Virus record (IMG/VR): IMGVR_UViG_3300021140_000012
Span: 1 to 42,323 of that record
Reading direction: 5' to 3' (one strand)
From: a virus
DNA: 42,323 bases
The notes beneath the pieces were generated by a model. It was given only the letters and a program-made list of their open reading frames with translations, had not been told where the DNA came from and did no database searches. The stretch's first letter is position 1. Every line of letters begins with the position of its first letter. Made by a program: the position numbers and the translations under genes. Below are positions 33,645 to 40,252 of this stretch, piece by piece.

Positions 33645-33893
33645 ATGACTTGCACTACAACACCTGCTGGTTGGAGATTTTACTCTGCTGACTTTAGTTG
33701 CAACGGAAAAAGGGGACAAGTCTTGCTTGAGAGAACCCCAGAACAGAAGGCACTCTGGCACAATATGGACGATGAAGTGAAAGAATCTGAATATTGCCCT
33801 CCACTTTATATCCGTGGAGATGGATACACATTTGAAGAAGCAATGAAGGATGCTTTTGATAAGGCAAGTGTAGTTCCAAAGATTTCCTCTTGA
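33645..33893 (+). CDS. hypothetical protein, 82 aa
   Basis: It reads MTCTTTPAGWRFYSADFSCNGKRGQVLLERTPEQKALWHNMDDEVKESEYCPPLYIRGDGYTFEEAMKDAFDKA. The start and the GDGYTFEEAMKDAF end (strand plus helix) are known in small phage proteins. The ATG at 33645 follows GGAGAAACAAA. Confidence 0.65.
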   Translation: MTCTTTPAGWRFYSADFSCNGKRGQVLLERTPEQKALWHNMDDEVKESEYCPPLYIRGDGYTFEEAMKDAFDKASVVPKISS

Positions 33894-33918
33894 CTTTTTT
33901 CACCAGTTCAGTTACAAT
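33890..33918 (+). promoter_or_regulatory. sigma70-type promoter cassette
   Basis: TTGACT (33890-33895) and TACAAT (33913-33918) are 17 bp apart. Spacer and tail are almost identical to the cassette at 32730. The upstream TGA is in the -35. Confidence 0.9.
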
Positions 33919-33950
33919 AGTCTTGTGGTTAGAAAAACGTGGAGACAAAG

Positions 33951-34130
33951 ATGAAAGTTTATATCGTGCTCGGATCAACTTATGATTATAACCCTGATAC
34001 TACTTTTGATGAAGTTTTGAGAGTCTATTCTTCTAAAAAAGCTGCAGAACAATTTGTTGAGAAATACAAAGAATCGTGGGATGAACTTCAAATACTTCAA
34101 TATGAAGTCGAAAAAACTTTTGGAGGATAA
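33951..34130 (+). CDS. hypothetical protein, 59 aa
   Basis: It reads MKVYIVLGSTYDYNPDTTFDEVLRVYSSKKAAEQFVEKYKESWDELQILQYEVEKTFGG. The same strand-(S-x-K-x-A)-helix-strand fold as the genes at 23971 and 29229. Begins right after GGAGACAAAG. Confidence 0.62.
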   Translation: MKVYIVLGSTYDYNPDTTFDEVLRVYSSKKAAEQFVEKYKESWDELQILQYEVEKTFGG

Positions 34131-34131
34131 A

Positions 34132-34212
34132 ATGAACTACAAAGAAACCTTTCAACAAGAATTCAAGAAGATGAAATTGGAGAATAGCGTCAACAAATCA
34201 GTTGACAAGTGA
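34132..34212 (+). pseudogene. truncated copy of the gene at 29401, 26 aa
   Basis: It reads MNYKETFQQEFKKMKLENSVNKSVDK. The start matches MNNKETFQQEFK at 29401, then diverges and stops. Its last codons form the -35 TTGACA of the next promoter, so the copy was probably cut by the promoter. Confidence 0.65.
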
Positions 34213-34230
34213 TTAGTTTTCTATTATACT
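34202..34230 (+). promoter_or_regulatory. sigma70-type promoter
   Basis: TTGACA (34202-34207) and TATACT (34225-34230) are 17 bp apart, a near-consensus match of a different type from the cassettes. Confidence 0.85.
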
Positions 34231-34255
34231 ATCCACTTACATAGGAGCGAACAAA

Positions 34256-34546
34256 ATGGGTACAATAGATTTTGAAACTATCTCAAAAGCAAAGGGTGCT
34301 AAATCGGCTTTCAATAAAGCAGTAAAAGAAGCTCGTAAGATTCACGGGACTGGCGGATATTCGGGCACAATTGCCGAAAAGAGTTCGTTTGTAATGATAG
34401 CTGTCCCTGATGGTGAAGATCCCTACAAATATGCTAACAAGCTGCTAGATAAGGAAGATTCTCGGATTGAGAATAAATGGGGACCGGCTGGCTGTGTAAA
34501 GGTATCTGACGGCGAATTCTTATTTTTCGGATTTGCTTCTTGTTAA
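34256..34546 (+). CDS. conserved phage protein, 96 aa
   Basis: It starts MGTIDFETISKAKGAKSAFNKAVKEARKIHGTGGYSGTIAEKSSFVMI and ends KWGPAGCVKVSDGEFLFFGFASC. The helix, G-T-G-G-Y-S-G-T-I-A-E-K loop and strand-rich end form a family common in phages with no known role. Has its own promoter. Confidence 0.75.
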   Translation: MGTIDFETISKAKGAKSAFNKAVKEARKIHGTGGYSGTIAEKSSFVMIAVPDGEDPYKYANKLLDKEDSRIENKWGPAGCVKVSDGEFLFFGFASC

Positions 34547-34562
34547 AACCCTAGATTCTTGA

Positions 34563-34591
34563 TTGACATTGCTAGTCATTGAGTGTACCAT
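34563..34591 (+). promoter_or_regulatory. sigma70-type promoter
   Basis: TTGACA (34563-34568) and TACCAT (34586-34591) are 17 bp apart. Confidence 0.7.
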
Positions 34592-34625
34592 ACGACTTTA
34601 CTTAACCGCAACAGGAGAAAATAAG

Positions 34626-34991
34626 ATGATTATTGTAAAACAAGTTAGTTACGCATTTCTCCAGATTGGTGTATTCAATGATAGAGCACAAACTATTCCT
34701 ACTTGCTCTCAGTTCAGAATGGATTCTTCTAGGTATAACTCTTTCGCAGAATTCATCAAAAAGAATGTACAATATGCGAATCATATCCGTGATACATATC
34801 ACGATAATGCTGGTTCAAAGTCCAAATACAGTATGGGAAATGTTGATTCATTTATAACTTCCGCTCGTATTCCTATTGTTTTGATTACTCTTCCAGCATT
34901 TATGGAATTCAACTTGGTTATTGGGACTGATGTATTGACAGTTGATGTAACTGATCTTGAAGAAATTGCCAAGAAACTATTGGAGTTGTAA
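34626..34991 (+). CDS. hypothetical protein, 121 aa
   Basis: It starts MIIVKQVSYAFLQIGVFNDRAQTIPTCSQFRMDSSRYNSFAEFIKKNVQYANHIRDTYHDNAGSKSKYSMG and ends in strands. The basic, helical middle fits nucleic-acid contact. The ATG at 34626 follows GGAGAAAATAAG. Confidence 0.6.
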   Translation: MIIVKQVSYAFLQIGVFNDRAQTIPTCSQFRMDSSRYNSFAEFIKKNVQYANHIRDTYHDNAGSKSKYSMGNVDSFITSARIPIVLITLPAFMEFNLVIGTDVLTVDVTDLEEIAKKLLEL

Positions 34992-35009
34992 AACGAGTGC
35001 ATCTAACGC

Positions 35010-35037
35010 TTGACTTTTTCTAAAATTGTAGTAAAAT
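35010..35037 (+). promoter_or_regulatory. sigma70-type promoter cassette
   Basis: TTGACT (35010-35015) and TAAAAT (35032-35037) are 16 bp apart, tail AGTCTTGTGGTTG. Confidence 0.9.
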
Positions 35038-35069
35038 AGTCTTGTGGTTGGAACTTTAGGAGAACTGAA

Positions 35070-35288
35070 ATGAAATTAGAAAGCAAGATGAAACTCGAAG
35101 ACGTAATTCATTTTTTTGTTGGATCTAGCACCGAAGACATTAACGCTGGATTTTTCGTGTCGAGAAGTATGCGTCAACAAATCATGATAGAAAAACAAAA
35201 TACCATCATTAGGAAAGCGACTGTGCGTCAATTTCAATGGGAAAATATGGGTGGTGGAGTTTACAGAATATTCTTAACTTGTGAATGA
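35070..35288 (+). CDS. hypothetical protein, 72 aa
   Basis: It reads MKLESKMKLEDVIHFFVGSSTEDINAGFFVSRSMRQQIMIEKQNTIIRKATVRQFQWENMGGGVYRIFLTCE. A helix then three strands. AGGAGAACTGAA lies ahead. Confidence 0.58.
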   Translation: MKLESKMKLEDVIHFFVGSSTEDINAGFFVSRSMRQQIMIEKQNTIIRKATVRQFQWENMGGGVYRIFLTCE

Positions 35289-35306
35289 CGCGAACATCTC
35301 CAGTAG

Positions 35307-35334
35307 TTGACTTTTCTGTAAATTGTAGTAAAAT
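35307..35334 (+). promoter_or_regulatory. sigma70-type promoter cassette
   Basis: TTGACT (35307-35312) and TAAAAT (35329-35334) are 16 bp apart; tail as in others. Confidence 0.9.
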
Positions 35335-35366
35335 AGTCTTGTGGTTGGAAAATAGTGGAGACTGGA

Positions 35367-35534
35367 ATGAGGGTCAAAGAAATGACAGTTCCAACAGAAG
35401 ATGGTATAGGTTGGCAAGATATTAGACTTCTTGCTGGCGAAGGTAAACTCGCTCAGAAAACCATTGCTCAAGCAATCGCAATCATTCGAAAAAACAAAGA
35501 GGATCGTCAAAATGCGCCCAGAAAATTGCCGTAG
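35367..35534 (+). CDS. hypothetical protein, 55 aa
   Basis: It reads MRVKEMTVPTEDGIGWQDIRLLAGEGKLAQKTIAQAIAIIRKNKEDRQNAPRKLP. A short start, then a basic helix. It overlaps the next gene by 23 bases in another frame. The ATG follows GGAGACTGGA. Confidence 0.5.
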   Translation: MRVKEMTVPTEDGIGWQDIRLLAGEGKLAQKTIAQAIAIIRKNKEDRQNAPRKLP

Positions 35535-35811
35535 AATCATCAAGAGGGAAATGCGTCCTTTTTATAAGGCATCAATTACTGATAATGAGGACTTGTCTAT
35601 TCTTTCTTGTTTTAAGAAACCTCTTGTGTATAAGGCGCTCAAGCAACTTGAAAAGAAATACGAAAAGATAGAGTATCCTGATATTCGTCCAATGTATGAA
35701 GATGTAGTATCAGTAAAAGATATTCTATGTAAAATGTTCTATATCAGTGACAGATGGTGTTGCGTTGGTAGAATTAAATTCATTCTAAGGGTGCTTGAGG
35801 AAGTAAAATGA
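35512..35811 (+). CDS. hypothetical protein, 99 aa, basic helical
   Basis: It reads MRPENCRRIIKREMRPFYKASITDNEDLSILSCFKKPLVYKALKQLEKKYEKIEYPDIRPMYEDVVSVKDILCKMFYISDRWCCVGRI. The N-terminal half is basic. Four to five cysteines may coordinate a metal. Overlaps both neighbours. Confidence 0.6.
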   Translation: MRPENCRRIIKREMRPFYKASITDNEDLSILSCFKKPLVYKALKQLEKKYEKIEYPDIRPMYEDVVSVKDILCKMFYISDRWCCVGRIKFILRVLEEVK

Positions 35812-36029
35812 TTAAATCAAAAGTAGTAGAAAAAGATAAATTAGAGTTTCCTAAATTGATGGTCACTAAAGTGGAAGGGACTATTGTTTTAATGTTTTCC
35901 GAACATGCTGGAACTGTAGTTGGCAACACAGGAGATTGTCAATCTGAAATTGGATTTTATTCTGGATGTTGGAATTCAAAAGGGTTAGATGACTTCGATG
36001 GAACTGTAGAATTATCTAATGAAAAATAG
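35808..36029 (+). CDS. hypothetical protein, 73 aa
   Basis: It reads MIKSKVVEKDKLEFPKLMVTKVEGTIVLMFSEHAGTVVGNTGDCQSEIGFYSGCWNSKGLDDFDGTVELSNEK. The KVEGTIVLMFSEHAGTVV part with a beta-rich end is typical of a small phage protein fold. Overlaps the gene upstream by 4 bases. Confidence 0.62.
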   Translation: MIKSKVVEKDKLEFPKLMVTKVEGTIVLMFSEHAGTVVGNTGDCQSEIGFYSGCWNSKGLDDFDGTVELSNEK

Positions 36030-36034
36030 AATTT

Positions 36035-36817
36035 ATGAAAACCTTAATTCTACAAAACGTATCGACTAAAGAAATCAGAACTGTTGTTCAAGCAGTTGCT
36101 CTTGCTGATAAAAATGAATATTGCATTATTCGTTCAGATATTGATGACTTAGAGAAGTATTCCGAAGAGTTAAGGTCTGCTATTCCTGTGGGTTCTGTCG
36201 AGTTTGTTAGGAAAGCGATGGAAATTGCTGGTTTTAAGGAACCAATGATTGATCCATATCCGATTACAGACGAGAAATATCTTCATAGAAAAGTTCAAAA
36301 AATTGATCTAATTGGACATTGTTTTTTCCCATTTTTTGATGGATTCGTTAAGCCAACAAAATTAAAGCAATTTACAGGCTTTGTATATGATCCTAAAGAC
36401 TATTCAGATGAATATCTGAACGAACAAAAAGAATCGTTATATGAGGCATATAGGGATTCTTGCAAGATTCATAAATCTTATGAAGTATGGACTTCTGATG
36501 TTGTTAAGTTTATGGGAGAATGGAGATATTATATTCAGAATGAAAAGATCATTGGATACGCTAGATACGATGACGATGACGAAAATCCAGAAGAATTACA
36601 AGAACCAGATAAATCACTGATTAAAGAATATATTTCTAAACTTGAGATTAAACATCCCTATGTGTTAGATTTTGGTATTCTTTCAACAGGCGAAACTGCA
36701 CTGGTTGAATATAATCCTCCTTTCGCAATAGGATTGTATGGGGATGCTTTATCCCCAAAACAATATTTAAGTTTCTTGGAAGAAGGGTGGGAATGGATAC
36801 TACTTCAATCGTCTTAA
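36035..36817 (+). CDS. ATP-grasp domain protein (R2K clade-like)
   Basis: This 260-residue protein has an N-terminal part MKTLILQNVSTKEIRTVVQAVALADKNEYCIIRSDI, then GEWRYYIQNEKIIGYARYDDDDEN (about 167-190) and KHPYVLDFGILSTGETALVEYNPPFAIGLYGDALSPKQYLSFLEEGWEW (about 211-257). The VLDFGILSTGETALVEYNPPFAIG motif is that of ATP-grasp enzymes of the R2K clade, found in phages. It likely forms an amide bond or modifies a protein or peptide with ATP. The substrate is unknown. Its end overlaps, on the other strand, the end of the HNH gene. Confidence 0.82.
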   Translation: MKTLILQNVSTKEIRTVVQAVALADKNEYCIIRSDIDDLEKYSEELRSAIPVGSVEFVRKAMEIAGFKEPMIDPYPITDEKYLHRKVQKIDLIGHCFFPFFDGFVKPTKLKQFTGFVYDPKDYSDEYLNEQKESLYEAYRDSCKIHKSYEVWTSDVVKFMGEWRYYIQNEKIIGYARYDDDDENPEELQEPDKSLIKEYISKLEIKHPYVLDFGILSTGETALVEYNPPFAIGLYGDALSPKQYLSFLEEGWEWILLQSS

Positions 36818-37684
36818 TTTTCCTTCCTTACAACTAATGACAACCCATTCCCAATCTTCTTTTGGTCCAGTTTGAGAATAATATTGTTCTTTTGGTATAT
36901 GTTTACATACCCCTGTTTTATTATAACAAGTTACCATTCCTTTTGTAGCACATTCTGCCTTAATATTAGGATTTATTTTCAATTTTCTCTTTCTACCTTC
37001 ATTAGAGATTTGATGAACCCATTCCCAATCTTCTTTTGGTCCAGTTTGAGAATAATATTCTTCTTTTGGTATATGTTTACAGTTGCCTTGTTTATCGACG
37101 CAAACTACTTTACCAGTAGTTGTATAAATTATTTCTGTAATTTTATTTAACTTTTTTGCCATTCGTCGTTTTGCAATTTTTGTTAAATTTTGGACAAAAT
37201 CCCAATCTTCTTTTGGTCCTGTTTGAGAATAATAACTCTCGGAACTTATTCTTATAAAATTTCCTTGTTTATCTATGCATGGAACAGTTTCTCTATTATT
37301 ATAATAGTGATGAGATCCGTCTTTCGATCTTTTAATTTGAGTATCTCCTCCAACAGAACTTCCATCTTCTCTTTTTAGAAAATTATGAGTTCCGTTTTCG
37401 ATTTGTTTTTTAACATTAATTGATGCCAATCTTGATAATTCTTCTGGAGGGATTTTCAATCTTTCCCCAATTAAAAATGCTGCATAATAATCGCCTTGGG
37501 AATAGTGGATTTCGTAATGTTCTTGTATAGAAACTGCTTTTAAGTTTGTTGAGTCGTTGTTGTTATGATTTCCGTCTATATGATGGATTTCATATGTTCT
37601 TCCTTCGACATCAACTGGAATAGAACCGAAATTGTCTATATAAATTTTTCGATAATTGGATTTGTTTCTTTTATAAATACTCAT
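36800..37684 (-). CDS. HNH homing endonuclease with three C-terminal repeats
   Basis: The N-terminus has an HNH core: YEIHHIDGNHNNNDSTNLKAVSIQEHYEIHYSQGDYYAAF (31-70). Three copies of a 31-residue repeat follow (134-164, 193-223, 251-281), each reading V-x-C-x-x-K-x-G-x-x-x-x-I-x-x-E-x-Y-Y-S-Q-T-G-P-K-E-D-W-x-(W/F)-V. The copies are 58-59 residues apart. They are probably DNA-contact modules that set the length of the target site. The gene is inserted on the minus strand between rightward genes and overlaps the ATP-grasp gene end by 18 bases. GGAG lies ahead of its ATG. Confidence 0.88.
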   Translation of the reverse strand: MSIYKRNKSNYRKIYIDNFGSIPVDVEGRTYEIHHIDGNHNNNDSTNLKAVSIQEHYEIHYSQGDYYAAFLIGERLKIPPEELSRLASINVKKQIENGTHNFLKREDGSSVGGDTQIKRSKDGSHHYYNNRETVPCIDKQGNFIRISSESYYSQTGPKEDWDFVQNLTKIAKRRMAKKLNKITEIIYTTTGKVVCVDKQGNCKHIPKEEYYSQTGPKEDWEWVHQISNEGRKRKLKINPNIKAECATKGMVTCYNKTGVCKHIPKEQYYSQTGPKEDWEWVVISCKEGKLRRLK

Positions 37685-37710
37685 TGCTGATGCTCCGTTA
37701 TAGCGTTAGA

Positions 37711-37748
37711 GTCCTTGGGATTGTGGTGATCCGCGAAGGACATTTTTT
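37711..37748 (+). terminator. rho-independent terminator
   Basis: GTCCTT/AAGGAC outer stem with inner GGAT/ATCC, followed by ATTTTTT. It precedes the promoter at 37754. Confidence 0.75.
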
Positions 37749-37753
37749 ATGAC

Positions 37754-37782
37754 TTGACTTTTTTACCCGATGGGTATATACT
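37754..37782 (+). promoter_or_regulatory. sigma70-type promoter
   Basis: TTGACT (37754-37759) and TATACT (37777-37782) are 17 bp apart. The spacer holds an inverted repeat TACCC/GGGTA. With the hairpin upstream it is a stem-loop-plus-promoter unit. Confidence 0.85.
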
Positions 37783-37813
37783 ATTTATATAAAGTGAAAT
37801 TTAGAGGTGAAAT

Positions 37814-38263
37814 ATGGGCACTAACTTTTACGCAGAATTCAACAAATGCGAATGTTGTAATCGTTCCAATAAAATTCACATCGGCAAAAGTTCTTGGGGT
37901 TGGGCTTTCCACTTCAGAGGATATGATGGACAATATGGGTATATTGAAGACAGCGATGACAAGACTTTAGAAGTTCCAGAAGACTTTCAACTAAAGTCTT
38001 GGAAGCAATGGAAAGAATATCTCAAGGATAAACCTATCATTGATGAATACGGCGAGGCTGTTTCGTATGAAGAATTTGTAGAAATGGTAGAAACCTATAA
38101 ATCTCCTGGTTTTGTTCGTGACGATGGGCATAGGAATTTAGATCACATTGATGAAATTCTAAAAGAACAAAGGTATGCTGACATTTGGAGAGAATATCGG
38201 GACGAGGATGTTTATTGGCACGATGAAGATGGGTACTCCTTTTCTTCAAGATATTTTTCTTAG
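37814..38263 (+). CDS. conserved phage protein, 149 aa
   Basis: It begins MGTNFYAEFNKCECCNRSNKIHIGKSSWGWAFHFRGYDGQYG. The start with C-x-C-C and H-I-G-K-S-S-x-G-W-x-F is a recognised phage family; CECC with His suggests a metal site. The rest is acidic and aromatic, ending DEDVYWHDEDGYSFSSRYFS. No catalytic motif; its role is unknown. First gene behind the promoter at 37754. Confidence 0.78.
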   Translation: MGTNFYAEFNKCECCNRSNKIHIGKSSWGWAFHFRGYDGQYGYIEDSDDKTLEVPEDFQLKSWKQWKEYLKDKPIIDEYGEAVSYEEFVEMVETYKSPGFVRDDGHRNLDHIDEILKEQRYADIWREYRDEDVYWHDEDGYSFSSRYFS

Positions 38264-38272
38264 GTAAATAAT

Positions 38273-38491
38273 ATGGAACAAATAGGTTGGTTTGTTGTTG
38301 GTGATGGTAATTTTGGTCCTTATCTTTTTGGTAATCAAAAATCTGAACCTGTCGGACCAGTATTCATAGAAACTGAATTTGACCATCAATATTGGAAGAA
38401 TAGAGGATATGACATAATTCCTGTTTATGTTAATGGCAATGATAAAGAAGATTATTCTTTTATTGAGGAAAATAATGATTACCCATCTTGA
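38273..38491 (+). CDS. WFVVG family protein, 72 aa
   Basis: MEQIGWFVVGDGNFGPYLFGNQKSEPVGPVFIETEFDHQYWKNRGYDIIPVYVNGNDKEDYSF. A paralogue of the 60-residue protein at 23558. The longer middle here may be the older form. Overlaps the next gene by 17 bases. Confidence 0.68.
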   Translation: MEQIGWFVVGDGNFGPYLFGNQKSEPVGPVFIETEFDHQYWKNRGYDIIPVYVNGNDKEDYSFIEENNDYPS

Positions 38492-38717
38492 AAAACTTTG
38501 GTGTGCTATGTTTGTGAGCGAAGGTTGGTATGAATCTTGGAGACGTTTTAAGGATTATCCTCTAGTATTATCAGAAGGTTGTGAATTTAGACAACACGCT
38601 CTCAAATGTAAGACAGTTGGAATTATTGAGTTTGATAGAATTCTTAATAACTATGAAACTTCAATGAAAATGGGTGATGCTGTTCCTAAGATGTTTATTT
38701 ATGGAGATGATGAATGA
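38475..38717 (+). CDS. hypothetical protein, 80 aa
   Basis: It reads MITHLEKLWCAMFVSEGWYESWRRFKDYPLVLSEGCEFRQHALKCKTVGIIEFDRILNNYETSMKMGDAVPKMFIYGDDE. The ATG at 38475 overlaps the gene upstream. Its end falls within the 41-bp tandem duplication, which may have altered it. Confidence 0.6.
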   Translation: MITHLEKLWCAMFVSEGWYESWRRFKDYPLVLSEGCEFRQHALKCKTVGIIEFDRILNNYETSMKMGDAVPKMFIYGDDE

Positions 38718-38785
38718 GTTATATATTAGTGATGTTTATTTATGGAGATGATGAATGAGTTATGTATTAGTGATGTTTATTTATG
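38690..38785 (+). repeat. 41-bp tandem duplication
   Basis: A 41-bp unit (38690-38730) is repeated at 38731-38771 with one change (ATA to GTA), and the first 14 bases occur a third time (38772-38785). The repeat spans the end of one gene and the start of the next and produces a 14-codon duplicate (38714-38758). Confidence 0.9.
38714..38758 (+). pseudogene. 14-codon product of the tandem duplication
   Basis: MSYILVMFIYGDDE is the start of the gene at 38755 joined to the end of the gene at 38475. It is a by-product of the duplication. Confidence 0.5.
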
Positions 38786-38937
38786 CTGGAGCCTTCTCTA
38801 AAGGAGATAGTGTTGCTCTTAATTCTGTTGATGGGTTTTCTACTTTAGAATCTTGTCAAAAAGCAGGACAAGAGGGGAATCCATTGGTTGGAGGAACCGT
38901 GAAAGAATATAAGTTTGTTTGCCTACAAAAAAAGTAA
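38755..38937 (+). CDS. small secreted-type protein, 60 aa
   Basis: MSYVLVMFIYAGAFSKGDSVALNSVDGFSTLESCQKAGQEGNPLVGGTVKEYKFVCLQKK. A short hydrophobic start and a pair of cysteines in the tail, as in the gene at 14657; probably periplasmic. Confidence 0.58.
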   Translation: MSYVLVMFIYAGAFSKGDSVALNSVDGFSTLESCQKAGQEGNPLVGGTVKEYKFVCLQKK

Positions 38938-38948
38938 GATAGAAATTT

Positions 38949-39197
38949 ATGTGGTGGAGGATTAAACGCTGGTGGTTATTCCGACTTGCTCCTTGTCCTC
39001 AAATTGGAGATACATTGGTATTTTACCCCTTTGATTCCGAAGATACCTTGAGACAAGAATTAGTGGTGAAGGGAATAAGAGGAGACTACTTTCTATTTAC
39101 ATTTGCAGGAGGATACGTAACAGACATGTATTATACGGATTTCCTTGAACTTTTTATTAACAAAAAATTTATAGAATCTTGGGGCATTAAATTATGA
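38949..39197 (+). CDS. hypothetical protein, 82 aa
   Basis: It reads MWWRIKRWWLFRLAPCPQIGDTLVFYPFDSEDTLRQELVVKGIRGDYFLFTFAGGYVTDMYYTDFLELFINKKFIESWGIKL. A tryptophan- and arginine-rich start, then a small beta barrel-like domain (GDTLVFYP ... ELVVKGIRGDYFLFTF). Overlaps the next gene by 4 bases. Confidence 0.6.
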   Translation: MWWRIKRWWLFRLAPCPQIGDTLVFYPFDSEDTLRQELVVKGIRGDYFLFTFAGGYVTDMYYTDFLELFINKKFIESWGIKL

Positions 39198-39382
39198 AAC
39201 CTCAAACCTTAGAATATTATAATTGGGATGATGTGGAACAGTTTCTATCAGATGCGATGGGAATTGATAAGAAACATTTTCTTGGATGCCATCCAGATAA
39301 AATCCCCAACTACTGGCGTATCTGGGGAGAGGTTGTAGATTTGGATATTCGTAATGATTCTTGGAAAAAGGTTGGAAAATGA
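39194..39382 (+). CDS. hypothetical protein, 62 aa
   Basis: It reads MKPQTLEYYNWDDVEQFLSDAMGIDKKHFLGCHPDKIPNYWRIWGEVVDLDIRNDSWKKVGK. Many phages have NYWDDVQxFLCDxMGI...FRDYH..YKDLWHVWL proteins with the same start, so it is a member of that family. Overlaps its neighbours by 4 bases. Confidence 0.65.
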   Translation: MKPQTLEYYNWDDVEQFLSDAMGIDKKHFLGCHPDKIPNYWRIWGEVVDLDIRNDSWKKVGK

Positions 39383-39759
39383 GCGAATTTAGAAACCAGA
39401 TTCCTGATCTAATCAATAATCTAAAAGCGATTCACGGAAGCATTCAAACAGATACATATTATATTGGGTTATCTGTAACATATTTAACATATCTTTATGA
39501 TCTACTAGAGAAAGAAGAAGTAAAACCAATAAAAGAATCATTTCTAAAAAATATAGATAATGAAGAATTTTTTAGGATTTTTAACATATCAGAAGATGAT
39601 CTTAATACTTTTGATCCCTATGAAGTATATGATGATATTTGTGATGATATTACCAAGGTAGTAGAAAATCGAATGAAAAATCTTACTAGTGATGAGAAAT
39701 ATATCGTAATAGAAAAACTGTCTGAACAATTTAGATTTTGGAATGTTTTAGGAGATTAA
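39379..39759 (+). CDS. hypothetical protein, 126 aa
   Basis: It starts MSEFRNQIPDLINNLKAIHGSIQTDTYYIGLSVTYLTYLYDLLEKEEVKPIKE. Helical and acidic; ends VIEKLSEQFRFWNVLGD. No known family. Confidence 0.62.
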   Translation: MSEFRNQIPDLINNLKAIHGSIQTDTYYIGLSVTYLTYLYDLLEKEEVKPIKESFLKNIDNEEFFRIFNISEDDLNTFDPYEVYDDICDDITKVVENRMKNLTSDEKYIVIEKLSEQFRFWNVLGD

Positions 39760-39761
39760 CT

Positions 39762-40241
39762 ATGTCTGAAGAAAAAGGAATATACGAAGTCGAAAAGAAA
39801 AATTTCAAAGAAATGCTTGATTCTCCAGAAATGGAAAAGTTGCGCCAAGAAATAGAAGCATCTGACGAACAATATAAGAAGGATGCCGAATCGTTCTGGG
39901 ATAATCTATCCTATGATGATAAACTAAAAGCATTCTTTTATGTATGTTCTAAGATTCATAAAGGCGATGTAGAAGAACAGGGTAGTTATCGTCACGTTTT
40001 GTACGACGTATTTAATTTCTACATGGATTCATATGGTATTGGCATGAACTGCGGATATCTAAATCTCCACAACTATATTTACGGTGGAATAGAATTTTCT
40101 AAATTTAGATCGGCAGAAGAAGTAGAATTCCGCTCTGGCGATACCATTCATAGATTTCCTATTTCAAAGGATGACTGGGTTAATGTTTCTTTTGACGAAG
40201 AAACTAACCAACTTCTGATAACGACTGAAGAAAAGTTTTAG
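39762..40241 (+). CDS. hypothetical protein, 159 aa
   Basis: It begins MSEEKGIYEVEKKNFKEMLDSPEMEKLRQEIEASDEQYKKDAESFWDNLSYDDKLKAFFYVCSKIHKGDVEEQGSYRHVLYDVFNF. A phage family with S-F-W-D-x-L-S-x-D-D-K-L-x-A-F-x-x-V-C and a later G-S-Y-R-x-V-L-Y-D-V-F is recognised from T4-like and other phages. The ATG at 39762 lies 2 bases after the stop of the gene before. Confidence 0.7.
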   Translation: MSEEKGIYEVEKKNFKEMLDSPEMEKLRQEIEASDEQYKKDAESFWDNLSYDDKLKAFFYVCSKIHKGDVEEQGSYRHVLYDVFNFYMDSYGIGMNCGYLNLHNYIYGGIEFSKFRSAEEVEFRSGDTIHRFPISKDDWVNVSFDEETNQLLITTEEKF

Positions 40242-40252
40242 GTTTAACAAAG

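Noticed and set aside
36872-37378. Rightward open frames inside the HNH gene
   Set aside because: They are the reverse strand of a well-supported gene, hydrophobic and without ribosome sites.
37672-37679. Late promoter box TATAAATA on the plus strand
   Set aside because: It lies at the start of the minus-strand HNH gene and would make a short RNA ending at the terminator at 37711; probably chance.
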